Shown: positions 15,708 to 24,188 of the stretch, piece after piece
Layout: each line of letters begins with the position of its first letter
How positions within the stretch are numbered: the stretch's first letter is position 1
DNA from: Micromonospora profundi
Lineage (GTDB): Bacteria; Actinomycetota; Actinomycetes; Mycobacteriales; Micromonosporaceae
Assembly: GCF_011927785.1 (NCBI RefSeq)
Contig: NZ_JAATJK010000001.1
Location: 6,047,001-6,111,000 of the forward strand
DNA: 64,000 bases
Direction of reading: 5' to 3'
Notes under the pieces: model-generated
Told to the model about the DNA's origin: nothing
Databases searched by the model: none
Seen by the model: only the letters and a program-made list of their open reading frames with translations
Translations under genes and position numbers: made by a program

Positions 15708-16934
15708 TCAGCCGGTGACGAGGATGTCTTTCCTGATCACGTTGTTCTTCTTCGCGTCGGCCGGTTCGGGATAGGGCAACCCCTCGTCGGTGTCGCTCCA
15801 CCACACCTCAGCCGAGTACGTGCCCACGACGCCCGTGCCCACCTGGGACCGCACGACCGAGACCGGCAGCTCGAGAGTCGCCCGGCCGCCCACCGGCAGC
15901 GCCGACAGTCGGCAGGTGAAGTCGGCACCCCGGCTGGAGGTGAAGCGCGTACAGGTCGTGGGCAGGGAGGTCACGTCGAACCCCTTTGGAAGGGCCACCC
16001 GTACCCGCGGGCCGGCGGCCCGTTGGGGGCCGTCGTTCCGTACCGTCAGGCGCAGCGTGCCGCTCGCCTTGTCCCCGTCGGCCGGCGCGAGCCGGAGCTC
16101 GCTCCCGTCGACCGCGAGGTCGGTGATCCTCGGGTTGGCCGGGAACGCCGTGGGCCCGCCCGTCTGGACGAACGTGCCGTCCGGCCGGGAGTAGGTGCGC
16201 CACTGACGCTGTGCGAGGTTGTCGGGAAGGCCGTCGCCCGCCCGGTCCACCACCTCCGCCGCGACCGACCGGTCCTCCCCTCGGATCCGGCGGATTCCCC
16301 CGATGTCGCCGGTCTGCCCGATCACGATGCCCATGGTGACGATGGCTCCGGCCCGGTCCCGGTCGAAGGCCAGCACCCGCGCCTCACCCATCTCCAGGCC
16401 ACTGCAGTCGATCAGCGCCGCCGTCTCCTGCGCCCCGTCCCGGTCGAGGTCGGCATGGACTACCTGGACGATGCGGGCTCGAAGCTCCACGCCCGACGGA
16501 CGCTGCGCGATGCCGTGGGAGAACCTGACCCGGCCGGCGGGGCACTCGTCCGCGAGGGTTCCGGGCCAGGCCGGCAGTTCGAGGACGGCGTTGCCGAGGT
16601 CCTTCTCAGTGATCCGGCCGTTCGGCGGCGCGGCGGAGGTCGGTGCCGTCGACGGCGTGGGGGCGGTGGAAGCGGCGGTCGGAGGAGAGTCGGGCGACGG
16701 GGAGGTGGTCTGCGCCGGTGGCGTCGGCGGGTCCGAATCGGCCCACACGCTGGCGAGCACCGGCGTGGCCACCAACGCGGCGGCTATCACGCCGGTCGCC
16801 ACCACCCGGCTCGTACGACGGCGGCGGGCGACCTCGCGGGCGGCCCCGGCGCCGGCAGGCACCACCAGCGGTCCACCGGACCGGAAGGTGGCGAAGGCCT
16901 CGTCCAGCTCGGGTGTCGTGTCGTGGTCAGACAT
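15708..16934 (-). CDS. Membrane-anchored protein, probable partner of the ECF sigma factor
   Basis: A 408-residue protein with a 45-residue cytoplasmic N-terminus (DELDEAF-like, basic RRRR just before the membrane), one helix at about residues 46-65, a threonine/proline-rich stalk (70-110), and a large extracellular part. The latter contains a DLDRDGAQETAALIDC motif like calcium-binding FG-GAP repeats and a C-terminal DUF11-like beta-sandwich (TLRLTVRNDGPQRAAGPRVRVALP). It overlaps the sigma-factor gene by 8 bp, the usual place of an anti-sigma factor, but no zinc-binding HxxxCxxC motif is seen. I infer it is a sensor or anchor linked to the sigma factor; its ligand is unknown. Confidence 0.6.
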   Translation of the reverse strand: MSDHDTTPELDEAFATFRSGGPLVVPAGAGAAREVARRRRTSRVVATGVIAAALVATPVLASVWADSDPPTPPAQTTSPSPDSPPTAASTAPTPSTAPTSAAPPNGRITEKDLGNAVLELPAWPGTLADECPAGRVRFSHGIAQRPSGVELRARIVQVVHADLDRDGAQETAALIDCSGLEMGEARVLAFDRDRAGAIVTMGIVIGQTGDIGGIRRIRGEDRSVAAEVVDRAGDGLPDNLAQRQWRTYSRPDGTFVQTGGPTAFPANPRITDLAVDGSELRLAPADGDKASGTLRLTVRNDGPQRAAGPRVRVALPKGFDVTSLPTTCTRFTSSRGADFTCRLSALPVGGRATLELPVSVVRSQVGTGVVGTYSAEVWWSDTDEGLPYPEPADAKKNNVIRKDILVTG

Positions 16935-17481
16935 GGCGGTCCTCCGTCCTCGGGTCGGAGAGTTGGGCGGCGAGCGCGGCCCGGCCCCGGTGCAGCCAGG
17001 ACTTCACCGTCCCGGGAGCGACGCCCTCCTGATCGGCGATTTCGGCGATGCTGAGATCGGCCACGTGGAACAGCACGACCGCCCGGCGCTGGGTCTCCGG
17101 CAGCGTGGCGAGAGCGCGGGCCAGGGCGATGCGGTCCGGCCCGGGACCCTCGACGGTCTCGTTCCGGTGGAACCGTGCGTGTGCACGGGCGGCGCGCAGC
17201 CGACGCCAACGGTTGCGCACCACGTTCATCGCGACCGTACGGACCCAGGCCGCCGGACGCTCGTAGCGGACCAACCTGTCCCACCGGGCCCAGGCGCGGC
17301 TGAACGCCTCCTGCACCGCATCCTGCGCTTGGCCGATGTCGGCGGTGTAGGCGTACAACTGGAGCGTCAGCGGCTGGAAGTTGGCCGCGTAGAAATCCTC
17401 GAAGCTGTCTACCGCGGCCCCTGTGCCCGTGGGAGACAACCCGTCCCGGAGATCACCGGGGTCGTGCTGCCGCACCATCAT
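16927..17481 (-). CDS. SigE-family ECF RNA polymerase sigma factor
   Basis: A 184-residue ECF sigma factor. Region 2 runs FEDFYAANFQPLTLQLYAYT and ADIGQAQDAVQEAFSRAWARW, then WVRTVAMNVVRNRWRR; region 4 is ALATLPETQRRAVVLFHV with the helix-turn-helix DLSIAEIADQEGVAPGTVKS. This is the SigE/SigK group common in Streptomyces and Micromonospora. ATG codons at 17481 and 17478 follow a strong GGGGAGG; an ATG at 17535 would lack a good site. The gene downstream overlaps it and probably controls its activity. Confidence 0.9.
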   Translation of the reverse strand: MMVRQHDPGDLRDGLSPTGTGAAVDSFEDFYAANFQPLTLQLYAYTADIGQAQDAVQEAFSRAWARWDRLVRYERPAAWVRTVAMNVVRNRWRRLRAARAHARFHRNETVEGPGPDRIALARALATLPETQRRAVVLFHVADLSIAEIADQEGVAPGTVKSWLHRGRAALAAQLSDPRTEDRHV

Positions 17482-17578
17482 CGGCGCCTCCCCTGCTGGT
17501 CCACCGCCCCGGTCGGCGCGGTGTCTGATCAGCACACCCCGTGCGGGTGTGGGAGGTTGCGGCGCTACCGCCCGATTC

Positions 17579-19282
17579 TCAGCGGCGGGGAGTCACAGTG
17601 GCGAGCAGTTCCGGCATCCGGCGGTCCAGCACGTCGCCGGCCAGGTAAGCGCCCAGCAGGGCGGCGCCCAACCCGTACGCCGCGCCGAGCGGGAGGGCCA
17701 GCCACAGCCAGGCGTCACCGAGCAGCGCGGCGGCAACCACCATCGGCACAGCCCCCACCGCCGTGACGATCATGGCCACGAAGGTGAGCAGACCCTTCGT
17801 CAGGCCGGCACCGCTGTTCATCGCGAACGGGTTGCTCGTCTCCGGCAGCGAGTACGCCGCCAGCACCGAGACGAAACTGTTCACCGCCAGCCCGACGCCG
17901 TAGGTGGCGGCCAGGCTGCCGGCGGTCAACCCGATCCAGCCCGGTCGACCGAGCACCACCGCCAGCACCACGCCGACGAACGCCAGCAGGGGCAGGACGT
18001 ACAGCGAGAAGGCCGTCATCCGGGCGCGCAACTCGACTCGGCCGGGCACACCGGCCACCACGTTCGCGGCGTACGCGCTGCCGTCGAAGCCGAACTGGTT
18101 GGCCAGCGTGACCGAGGCCAGCACCCCCACGAAGATCATGGAGACGGTCACCAGCACCGGCGAACTGTCGCCGGCACCCATAGTGAAGCCCTCCCCTCCA
18201 TCGACCGCGAAGCTCGCGCCACCAAGGTTGATCATCACCGGGACGAAGAGGCCGACCACGGCGATCGTGATCAGGTTGGCGCGGCGGCGGGCATCCCGCC
18301 ACCAGTAACGGGCCTCCCGGGCGACCAGGGCGCCGAACCGGTCCCGACGGAACGAGCCGGCGACCCGGGGAAACAGTTGCGTGACCGCGCCGCCGGTGAC
18401 TCCGCGCTGAGCGGGGGCCTTACCGGAGCTCGCGGCACCGACCATCGCCGACTCCAACGACCGAGACCACCAGACCAGCAGGGCACCGATGGCCGCCGCC
18501 GTGATCAGCAACTTGACCGGGGCCGCCCACGCCCGCCCCTGTGCCACGTCGATGCCTGCGGTCCACGGTGCGCCGAGCGGTGTCCAGCCGAGCACTGTCG
18601 CCGCGCCGGTCAGCCGGGTCCAGTCCGTTTCCCGCAGCGCGGCGAGGCCGAATATCTGCAACGGGCCGAGCAGCGCCGCCGTCACCGCCAGCAGCACGGC
18701 CGCGAGGTCCCGCACCCGGCGGGACCGCAGCATTGTCGCGAAGGCGCTGGTGACCGCCCGGCTGGCGGCCACACAGAGCAACAACCCACCGAGCACGCCG
18801 ACCACGGCCACCAGACCGGCGGACCATCCCCCCAACGCCCACGAGGTCAGCACCAGCCCCGACGACGCGATCAACACCGCCAGCACCGGAACGCTCACCA
18901 GCGCGGCGGCGAAGAGGCCGGTGACAAGCGTGCGACGGGGCAGCGGCAACAACGCGAACCGGGCCGGGTCGAGCGTTTCGTCGACCCCGAAGAAGACAAG
19001 CGGCAGCAGCAGCCAACCCAGCACCAGCAGTCCGCCGCCGGCCGCCGCGACCAACACCGCGTACTTGCCGTTGTCCGTCATGCCCGGCGCGGCGAACAGG
19101 AAGAAACCGCTGGCGGCGAACCAGAGCCCGAACAGCGCGCCGCCGATGAACAGGGCGACCCGCCAGCCCTGGCCCCGGAAGTTGTTGCCCATCACCCGCA
19201 GCTTGAGCCGCACGAAGTGCCGTGCGGAGACCGCCCGCACCGGACCGGCGGTTGCGGCGTCGACGCTCACCGGGACAGCCAC
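17579..19282 (-). CDS. ABC-2 type transporter permease
   Basis: A 567-residue integral membrane protein with about 12 helices arranged as two halves around a cytoplasmic loop (residues 255-310, with FRRDRFGALVAREARYWWRD). The start has a cytoplasmic helix (RHFVRLKLRVMGNNF) typical of this exporter family in actinobacteria. It overlaps the ATPase gene by 16 bp and pairs with it. The substrate is unknown; ABC-2 permeases of this size in actinobacteria mostly export drugs or lipids. Confidence 0.8.
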   Translation of the reverse strand: MAVPVSVDAATAGPVRAVSARHFVRLKLRVMGNNFRGQGWRVALFIGGALFGLWFAASGFFLFAAPGMTDNGKYAVLVAAAGGGLLVLGWLLLPLVFFGVDETLDPARFALLPLPRRTLVTGLFAAALVSVPVLAVLIASSGLVLTSWALGGWSAGLVAVVGVLGGLLLCVAASRAVTSAFATMLRSRRVRDLAAVLLAVTAALLGPLQIFGLAALRETDWTRLTGAATVLGWTPLGAPWTAGIDVAQGRAWAAPVKLLITAAAIGALLVWWSRSLESAMVGAASSGKAPAQRGVTGGAVTQLFPRVAGSFRRDRFGALVAREARYWWRDARRRANLITIAVVGLFVPVMINLGGASFAVDGGEGFTMGAGDSSPVLVTVSMIFVGVLASVTLANQFGFDGSAYAANVVAGVPGRVELRARMTAFSLYVLPLLAFVGVVLAVVLGRPGWIGLTAGSLAATYGVGLAVNSFVSVLAAYSLPETSNPFAMNSGAGLTKGLLTFVAMIVTAVGAVPMVVAAALLGDAWLWLALPLGAAYGLGAALLGAYLAGDVLDRRMPELLATVTPRR

Positions 19283-20031
19283 GACAACTCGTCACCGGTC
19301 GCGGTGCGCCCGCCGACCACCTCGACGAAGACCTGCTCCAGCGAGCGGTCGCCGCGTACGTCCGCGAGCGTTCCGACCCGCTTGATGACGCCCTGGGCGA
19401 GGATCGCCACGTGCGAGCACAGCCGCTCGACGACCTCCATCACGTGACTGGAGAAGACCACAGTGCCGCCGCCGGCCGCGTACCGGGTGAGGATGTCCCG
19501 GATCAACGCGGCCGAGACCGGGTCGACGGCCTCGAACGGCTCGTCAAGCACCAGCACCCGGGGGCCGTGCAGCAACGCGCAGGCCAGGCCGATCTTCTTC
19601 TTCATGCCGGCCGAGTAGTCCACCACGAGCGTCCGGCCGGCGTCACCGAGCGCCAGCACGTCCAGCAGCTCCGCCGCACGCTTGTCGACCACCGCCGGGT
19701 CCATCCCCCGCAGCAGCCCGTTGTACGCCAGCAGCTCCGCACCGGTCAGCCGGTCGAACAGTCGCACCCCGTCGGGCATGACGCCGAGCAGCCGCTTGGC
19801 GGTGACCGGGTCGCGCCACACGTCGTGACCGAGCACCCACGCCGAGCCCGCGTCCGGTCGCAGCAGGCCTACCGCCATCGACAGGGTGGTGGTCTTGCCG
19901 GCGCCGTTCGGGCCGAGCAGGCCATAGAAGGAGCCGGCGGGGACGTCCAGGTCGACGCCGGCCACCGCGACCGTGCCGTCGAACTGCTTGGCCAGGCCAC
20001 GCAGCGCGAGGGCGGGGTGCTCAACAGTCAT
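19267..20031 (-). CDS. ABC transporter ATP-binding protein
   Basis: A 254-residue ATPase. The Walker A motif is GPNGAGKTTT, the Q loop is present, the Walker B motif is VLVLDEP, and the switch histidine is in VFSSHVMEVVERL. The signature motif reads YSAGMKKK in place of the usual LSGGQ, an allowed variation of ABC-2 ATPases. It drives the 12-helix permease encoded directly downstream with overlapping ends. Transport is likely outward. Confidence 0.9.
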   Translation of the reverse strand: MTVEHPALALRGLAKQFDGTVAVAGVDLDVPAGSFYGLLGPNGAGKTTTLSMAVGLLRPDAGSAWVLGHDVWRDPVTAKRLLGVMPDGVRLFDRLTGAELLAYNGLLRGMDPAVVDKRAAELLDVLALGDAGRTLVVDYSAGMKKKIGLACALLHGPRVLVLDEPFEAVDPVSAALIRDILTRYAAGGGTVVFSSHVMEVVERLCSHVAILAQGVIKRVGTLADVRGDRSLEQVFVEVVGGRTATGDELSWLSR

Positions 20032-20120
20032 GGGCCGACGTTATCGGGCGACCACCACTTCTGCCGTCCGGCGGCAGGCGGACGCGTGGTCATCCCCGTG
20101 GCGGACCAGGATGGCCCGTG

Positions 20121-21761
20121 TCACAGCCGGAGGGCTTCGGGGGTGTGCAGGCGGAGCATCGTGGCGGCGACGTCGACAGGTGTTCGCCGCCGGGTCGCCA
20201 TCGACACCGCGATCATCACGGTGAAGGCCAACGGCACCGTCCAGGCGGCCGGCTGGGCGATGAGCACGGCGGGCCAACCGGACAGCGGCGGGCCGAGCAC
20301 TGTGACCAGCACCGCGCTGATCGCCGCGCCCCCGCCGACCAGCACCCCGGCGGCGGCACCCAGGTCGGTGAGCCCTCGCCACCAGATGCCCAGCACCAGC
20401 AGTGGGCAGAAGCTGGACGCCGCGACCGCGAAGGCCAACCCGACCACCTGCGACACGTCCAGCCCGGACAGGCGCAGCGCCAGCACCGCCGGCACAGCGC
20501 CGGCGATCACGGTGGCCAGCCGGAAGCCGCGTACCGAGCCCTGACCGAGCACGTCCGTCGAGATCACCCCGGCGACGCTTGTCAGCAGCCCGGACGAGGT
20601 GGAGAGGAAGGCTGCGAACGCGCCCGCCGCGACAAGTGCGGCGAGCAGCCGCCCGGTGAGTCCGTCGCCGAGGGCGGCGCCGGGCAGCAGCACCACGACC
20701 GCGTCGGTCTGCCCACTGACAAGCAGTTGCGGGGTGTAGATCCGGCCCAGCACCCCGTACAGGGTGGGCAGCAGGTAGAAGACGCCGACAAGGGCCAGCA
20801 CCACGAGCGTCGTCCGGCGGGCCGCCGCACCGTCGGGGTTGGTGTAGAAGCGCACCAGGACGTGCGGCAGACCCATGGTGCCCAGGAACGTGGCGAGGAT
20901 CAGCGAGTACGTGGCGAACAGCCCTCGGTCGTCGTCACCGGCGGCGCTCGGTAGCAGCCAGTCCGCCGCTCCGGTGGCCACCCCGGACACCTGCGGCACC
21001 GGGTCACCGGCGGCGAAGGACAGCTCGTCGCCGGGGCGTACCTCCCGGATGTCGCCACCTGGCAGGGTGAGGGTCGCGCGGTGCTCGACCACGACGGTGG
21101 TCGCGGTCCGGAACGTCGGCCCGTCGGGCGGCGTCACCGCCGGGCGGCCGTCGGCCTGCCACTGCAACGCTAGGAAGATCACCGGTACGGCGAGAGCTGT
21201 CAACTTGAGCCAGTACTGGAAGGCCTGCACGAAGGTGATGGCCCGCATCCCGCCGAGCGCCACGTTGGCGGTGACCACGGCGGCGACAAGCAGTGCACCG
21301 ACCGGGTACGGGGCGCCGGCGAGCGTGGCCAGGGTGAGGCCCGCCCCCTGTAGCTGCGGCACCAGGTAGAGCCAACCGATGAAGATCACGAAGGCGGTGG
21401 CCAGGATGCGCAGTCGCCGTGACCCGAGCCGCAGCTCGCAGAAGTCCGGCAGTGTGAACGCGCCGGAGCGGCGCAGCGGCGCGGCAACGAAGAGCAGCAG
21501 AGCCAGGTAGCCGGCGGCGAAACCGACCGGGTACCAGAGGACGTCCACGCCGTACTTGAGGACCAGGCCGGCGACGCCGAGGAAGCTCGCCGCCGACAGG
21601 TACTCCCCGCCGATCGCCGCGGCGTTCCAGGTCGGGCTGATCACCCGGGAGGCGACCAGAAAGTCGGAGGTGGTCCGGCCCAGCCGTAGCCCGTAGAAAC
21701 CAATCCCGACCGTGGCCAGGGTGACCGCGACGATGGCCGGGACCACGTAGTCGTTGCCCAC
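20121..21761 (-). CDS. Sodium:solute symporter family protein, second copy
   Basis: A 546-residue membrane protein with about 13 helices, of the same family as the acetate permease at 12132. Conserved parts are TSDFLVASRVISPTWNAAAIG, GEYLSAASFLGVAGLVLKYG, GGMRAITFVQAFQYWLK and FLGTMGLPHVLVRFYTNPDG. A soluble insert of about 85 residues after the sixth helix (residues 205-290, VTPPDGPTFRTATTVVVEHR...) is longer than in ActP. The gene starts at a GTG directly after the stop codon of a small two-helix membrane protein, which mirrors the DUF485-actP pair. The substrate is unknown, probably a carboxylate. Confidence 0.85.
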   Translation of the reverse strand: MGNDYVVPAIVAVTLATVGIGFYGLRLGRTTSDFLVASRVISPTWNAAAIGGEYLSAASFLGVAGLVLKYGVDVLWYPVGFAAGYLALLLFVAAPLRRSGAFTLPDFCELRLGSRRLRILATAFVIFIGWLYLVPQLQGAGLTLATLAGAPYPVGALLVAAVVTANVALGGMRAITFVQAFQYWLKLTALAVPVIFLALQWQADGRPAVTPPDGPTFRTATTVVVEHRATLTLPGGDIREVRPGDELSFAAGDPVPQVSGVATGAADWLLPSAAGDDDRGLFATYSLILATFLGTMGLPHVLVRFYTNPDGAAARRTTLVVLALVGVFYLLPTLYGVLGRIYTPQLLVSGQTDAVVVLLPGAALGDGLTGRLLAALVAAGAFAAFLSTSSGLLTSVAGVISTDVLGQGSVRGFRLATVIAGAVPAVLALRLSGLDVSQVVGLAFAVAASSFCPLLVLGIWWRGLTDLGAAAGVLVGGGAAISAVLVTVLGPPLSGWPAVLIAQPAAWTVPLAFTVMIAVSMATRRRTPVDVAATMLRLHTPEALRL

Positions 21762-22175
21762 TCAGCGCTCCGGCCGCTGCACCAGGTCGGTGAAGTCCTG
21801 CTCGTTGCGCTCGGCAAGCCGTACGTAGGCCCAGCCCACCGCGATCAGGAACGGGAACGAGGCCACGCCGAGCAGCAGCCAGGGCAGGTTGACGCCCCCG
21901 ACTGTGGTCCGGCCGAGCGACGGCGCGATGGCGAACAGCCAGGGCAGCCCGCCCAGCCCGATGGCGACCACAAGCGAGAGCCGCAGTGCCAGCGCGAGCT
22001 GCGCCCGGACCAGGCCACGGACCAGCGCCTCACCGACCTGGGTCTGCTGGGCCAGCTCGGCGCGGGTCCGCTCGGCGTGGCTGCCCCGCCGGGTGATCTC
22101 GGCAAGCACGATCCGGGCGCGCTGGGGCGGCGGTGTCGCACCGCCCGACCCCACGTCGGGGAGTTGCTTGGCCAC
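21762..22175 (-). CDS. Small two-helix membrane protein, symporter partner
   Basis: A 137-residue protein with a charged 70-residue N-terminus containing a probable coiled coil (RGSHAERTRAELAQQTQVGEALV) and two membrane helices (about 60-84 and 95-117), ending with an acidic tail. It is not recognisable as DUF485 by motif, but it stands in the same position: its TGA directly abuts the GTG of the second symporter, so the two are translationally coupled. I infer it is an accessory subunit. Confidence 0.6.
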   Translation of the reverse strand: MAKQLPDVGSGGATPPPQRARIVLAEITRRGSHAERTRAELAQQTQVGEALVRGLVRAQLALALRLSLVVAIGLGGLPWLFAIAPSLGRTTVGGVNLPWLLLGVASFPFLIAVGWAYVRLAERNEQDFTDLVQRPER

Positions 22176-22220
22176 CCCGGCAGTCTTGCCCGCCCGGCGC
22201 GAATGTCAAGCGCTCCCCGC

Positions 22221-24188
22221 CTACCAGCGATGCATCCCGACACAGTCCGCGGGGCTGCCGCTGGCAAGGATCGGGTCGAGCACGCGCCGGGCCCGTTCCC
22301 GTCCGAGGTTCGTCGCCCAGAAGCCGTCCCGGGGCAGCTCGGCGGCGATCCCCCACAGGGCGCACGTCCGCATCGGCTCGGGCAGCCGGTCCAGAGCCGG
22401 TACGGCGTCGGCGGAGAGCCCGGACAGGTAGCTGACGTCCAGGCGTCCGGTCTCCAGGTACCTGTCGACGTTCCGCTCGGCGATCAGCCGATCGGGGTTG
22501 ACGAGCGCCAACCCGAGCAGCGCCAGCACCGCAGTGCCGATCACCAGCCGGGGCAGCCAGTCCGCCCGTAGTCGAGCCACGGCCACTGCCACCAGGACGA
22601 AGAGCAGTCCGAGCCACAGCTCGACGGTCGCCACGAACAACCTCAGGCGTGTGGCGCCGTACGCGTCGGCGTACACCTGCATCCGATAGAGCGCCGAGGC
22701 GACGACGACCAGGCTGAGCACTGTCAGCGCGCCGAGGAGCACCCGGACCACCAGCCGGTCGGTACGGGTCGCCTTCGGTGCCCGGCGGGCGGCGACCGCG
22801 ATCACCAGCAGGGTGAGCGCGGTGACGGCGAGCAGTTGCCAGAAACCGCCTCGGGCGTACTCGGCGTAGGTGAGCCCTGCCGTGCGCAGCACGTGCTCCG
22901 CGCCGCCGAAGAACACAGTCAACTGCACAAGCACGAACACCGTGAACAGGGCGTCGAGCAGCACCAGCGGCAGGATCCACTCCAGCCGGTGCGCCGGTCG
23001 ACCCGGCGTCGCCCGCACGCCGGCCAGGTCGGGCGGGCGGTTGACCAGGTACGCGCCAGCGAGCAGGCCCATGCCGATCAGCCCCAGCCGGAACAGCCAG
23101 TTGAACACGCTGGCGGGCGAGATGGCCGGCAGGAGGCCGCTCACCAGGTCGGCGAAGACGGCGTCCGCGGATGAGAAGAGCAGACCGAACAGTGTCAGGA
23201 GACCTGCCGAGATCGCGAGGCTGGTGATGATCCGGCCCACCCCGGGGCCGACCGGGCCGGTGCGGCGCAATCCGCGTACCGCCCAGGGCATCGCCCGTAC
23301 CGCGGCGGCCGGCGGCAGCGTCGCGGCCACAAGCATCCCCAGAGGGGTACGCCCGCCGGTGACCGCGAGCGTCGCTGTCACCGCGGCGGCGAGCAGGCAG
23401 AGCACGAACAGCCAGCCAGCGGCCCGGACCGTGCCCACGGCGACAAGCGCGACGGTCGCGGCGGCCCAGGCGGCCTGCGCCGCCCGCCCCGGTGCCCCCG
23501 TGGCATCGGGACGGGCGGTCGCTACCGCCGGAGTGGCTGTCGCTGCCGTGGACGGGCTCGGCGTGGTCGCAGCGGGCCGTGCGGTGGTCGGGGCGGCCGG
23601 CGGCGTGGCTGCCGTCGGTGGCGGGGTGGTCGGGGCGGCCGTCGTTGTGGGCTCCGGTTCGGACCGTGCGGCGGTCGACGCCTGTGGTGACGTCGCGGCG
23701 GTCGTGGCCGGCTTCGGGTCGGGCGGCGGCGCGACCGTGGAACCGACGGCGGTGGGGGCGGACGTGGCGGCGGGCGGCGGCGTTTGCCGGGTGTCGGGTG
23801 CGTCCCCGGGCGCGGTCTGTCCGGTGCTGCCAGACAGCGGCGACGTGCCCGGCCGGACGGCACCGGCGACGGCGAGCGCGGCTGTGGCCGCCAGCGCGGC
23901 CACCAGCCAGCCGAGGCCGGGACGGACCACCGTCAGCGTCGAGGCGCCGAGCGCTGCCGCCACCGCCAGCACGGTCAGGAGCAGCGGGTGCGGGGCGCGG
24001 GACGGCCCCGGCCAGTGCTTGTCGATGAACGAAGGCTGCCCTGGTGGGACGGGTGGGGTGAGCATGGGCCGGGACTGGCCAGCTGTCGGCGGGCTTGCCG
24101 GAGCGGGGCCGAACCATGGCTGGCCCGGCGCGGGCGGCGGTCCGACCGGACCGGGCGCCGGAGCGGACGTACTGCCAGGGCTGGTCAT
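22221..24188 (-). CDS. DUF4173/DUF4153-type multi-pass membrane protein
   Basis: A 655-residue protein with a proline-rich cytoplasmic N-terminus, two helices at about 68-110, and an inserted, low-complexity Thr/Ala/Pro-rich loop of about 110 residues. About nine further helices follow, with FNWLFRLGLIGMGLLAGAYL and YAEYARGGFWQLL. This ARxGFWxLL-type pattern is typical of the DUF4173 (DUF4153) family, and the C-terminal soluble part (about 550-655) includes NVDRYLETGRLDVSYL. It overlaps the histidine kinase gene by four bases (ATGA). The operon order regulator, kinase, DUF4173 suggests that the protein is a sensor partner or the target of the kinase. The threonine-rich loop is unusual in length. 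Confidence 0.75.
   Translation of the reverse strand: MTSPGSTSAPAPGPVGPPPAPGQPWFGPAPASPPTAGQSRPMLTPPVPPGQPSFIDKHWPGPSRAPHPLLLTVLAVAAALGASTLTVVRPGLGWLVAALAATAALAVAGAVRPGTSPLSGSTGQTAPGDAPDTRQTPPPAATSAPTAVGSTVAPPPDPKPATTAATSPQASTAARSEPEPTTTAAPTTPPPTAATPPAAPTTARPAATTPSPSTAATATPAVATARPDATGAPGRAAQAAWAAATVALVAVGTVRAAGWLFVLCLLAAAVTATLAVTGGRTPLGMLVAATLPPAAAVRAMPWAVRGLRRTGPVGPGVGRIITSLAISAGLLTLFGLLFSSADAVFADLVSGLLPAISPASVFNWLFRLGLIGMGLLAGAYLVNRPPDLAGVRATPGRPAHRLEWILPLVLLDALFTVFVLVQLTVFFGGAEHVLRTAGLTYAEYARGGFWQLLAVTALTLLVIAVAARRAPKATRTDRLVVRVLLGALTVLSLVVVASALYRMQVYADAYGATRLRLFVATVELWLGLLFVLVAVAVARLRADWLPRLVIGTAVLALLGLALVNPDRLIAERNVDRYLETGRLDVSYLSGLSADAVPALDRLPEPMRTCALWGIAAELPRDGFWATNLGRERARRVLDPILASGSPADCVGMHRW

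Noticed and set aside
17423..19447. A 674-codon open frame on the + strand across the ABC permease gene
   Set aside because: It is the antisense of the permease; the product is rich in Arg, Gln, His and Gly with no fold, an effect of the high third-position GC. Similar long frames at 195-2966 and 22870-24228 were rejected on the same ground.
23521..23770. Repeated GCGGTCG/GCGGC tracts as a CRISPR or microsatellite
   Set aside because: They are the codons of the Thr/Pro/Ala-rich loop of the DUF4173 protein, without regular spacers.
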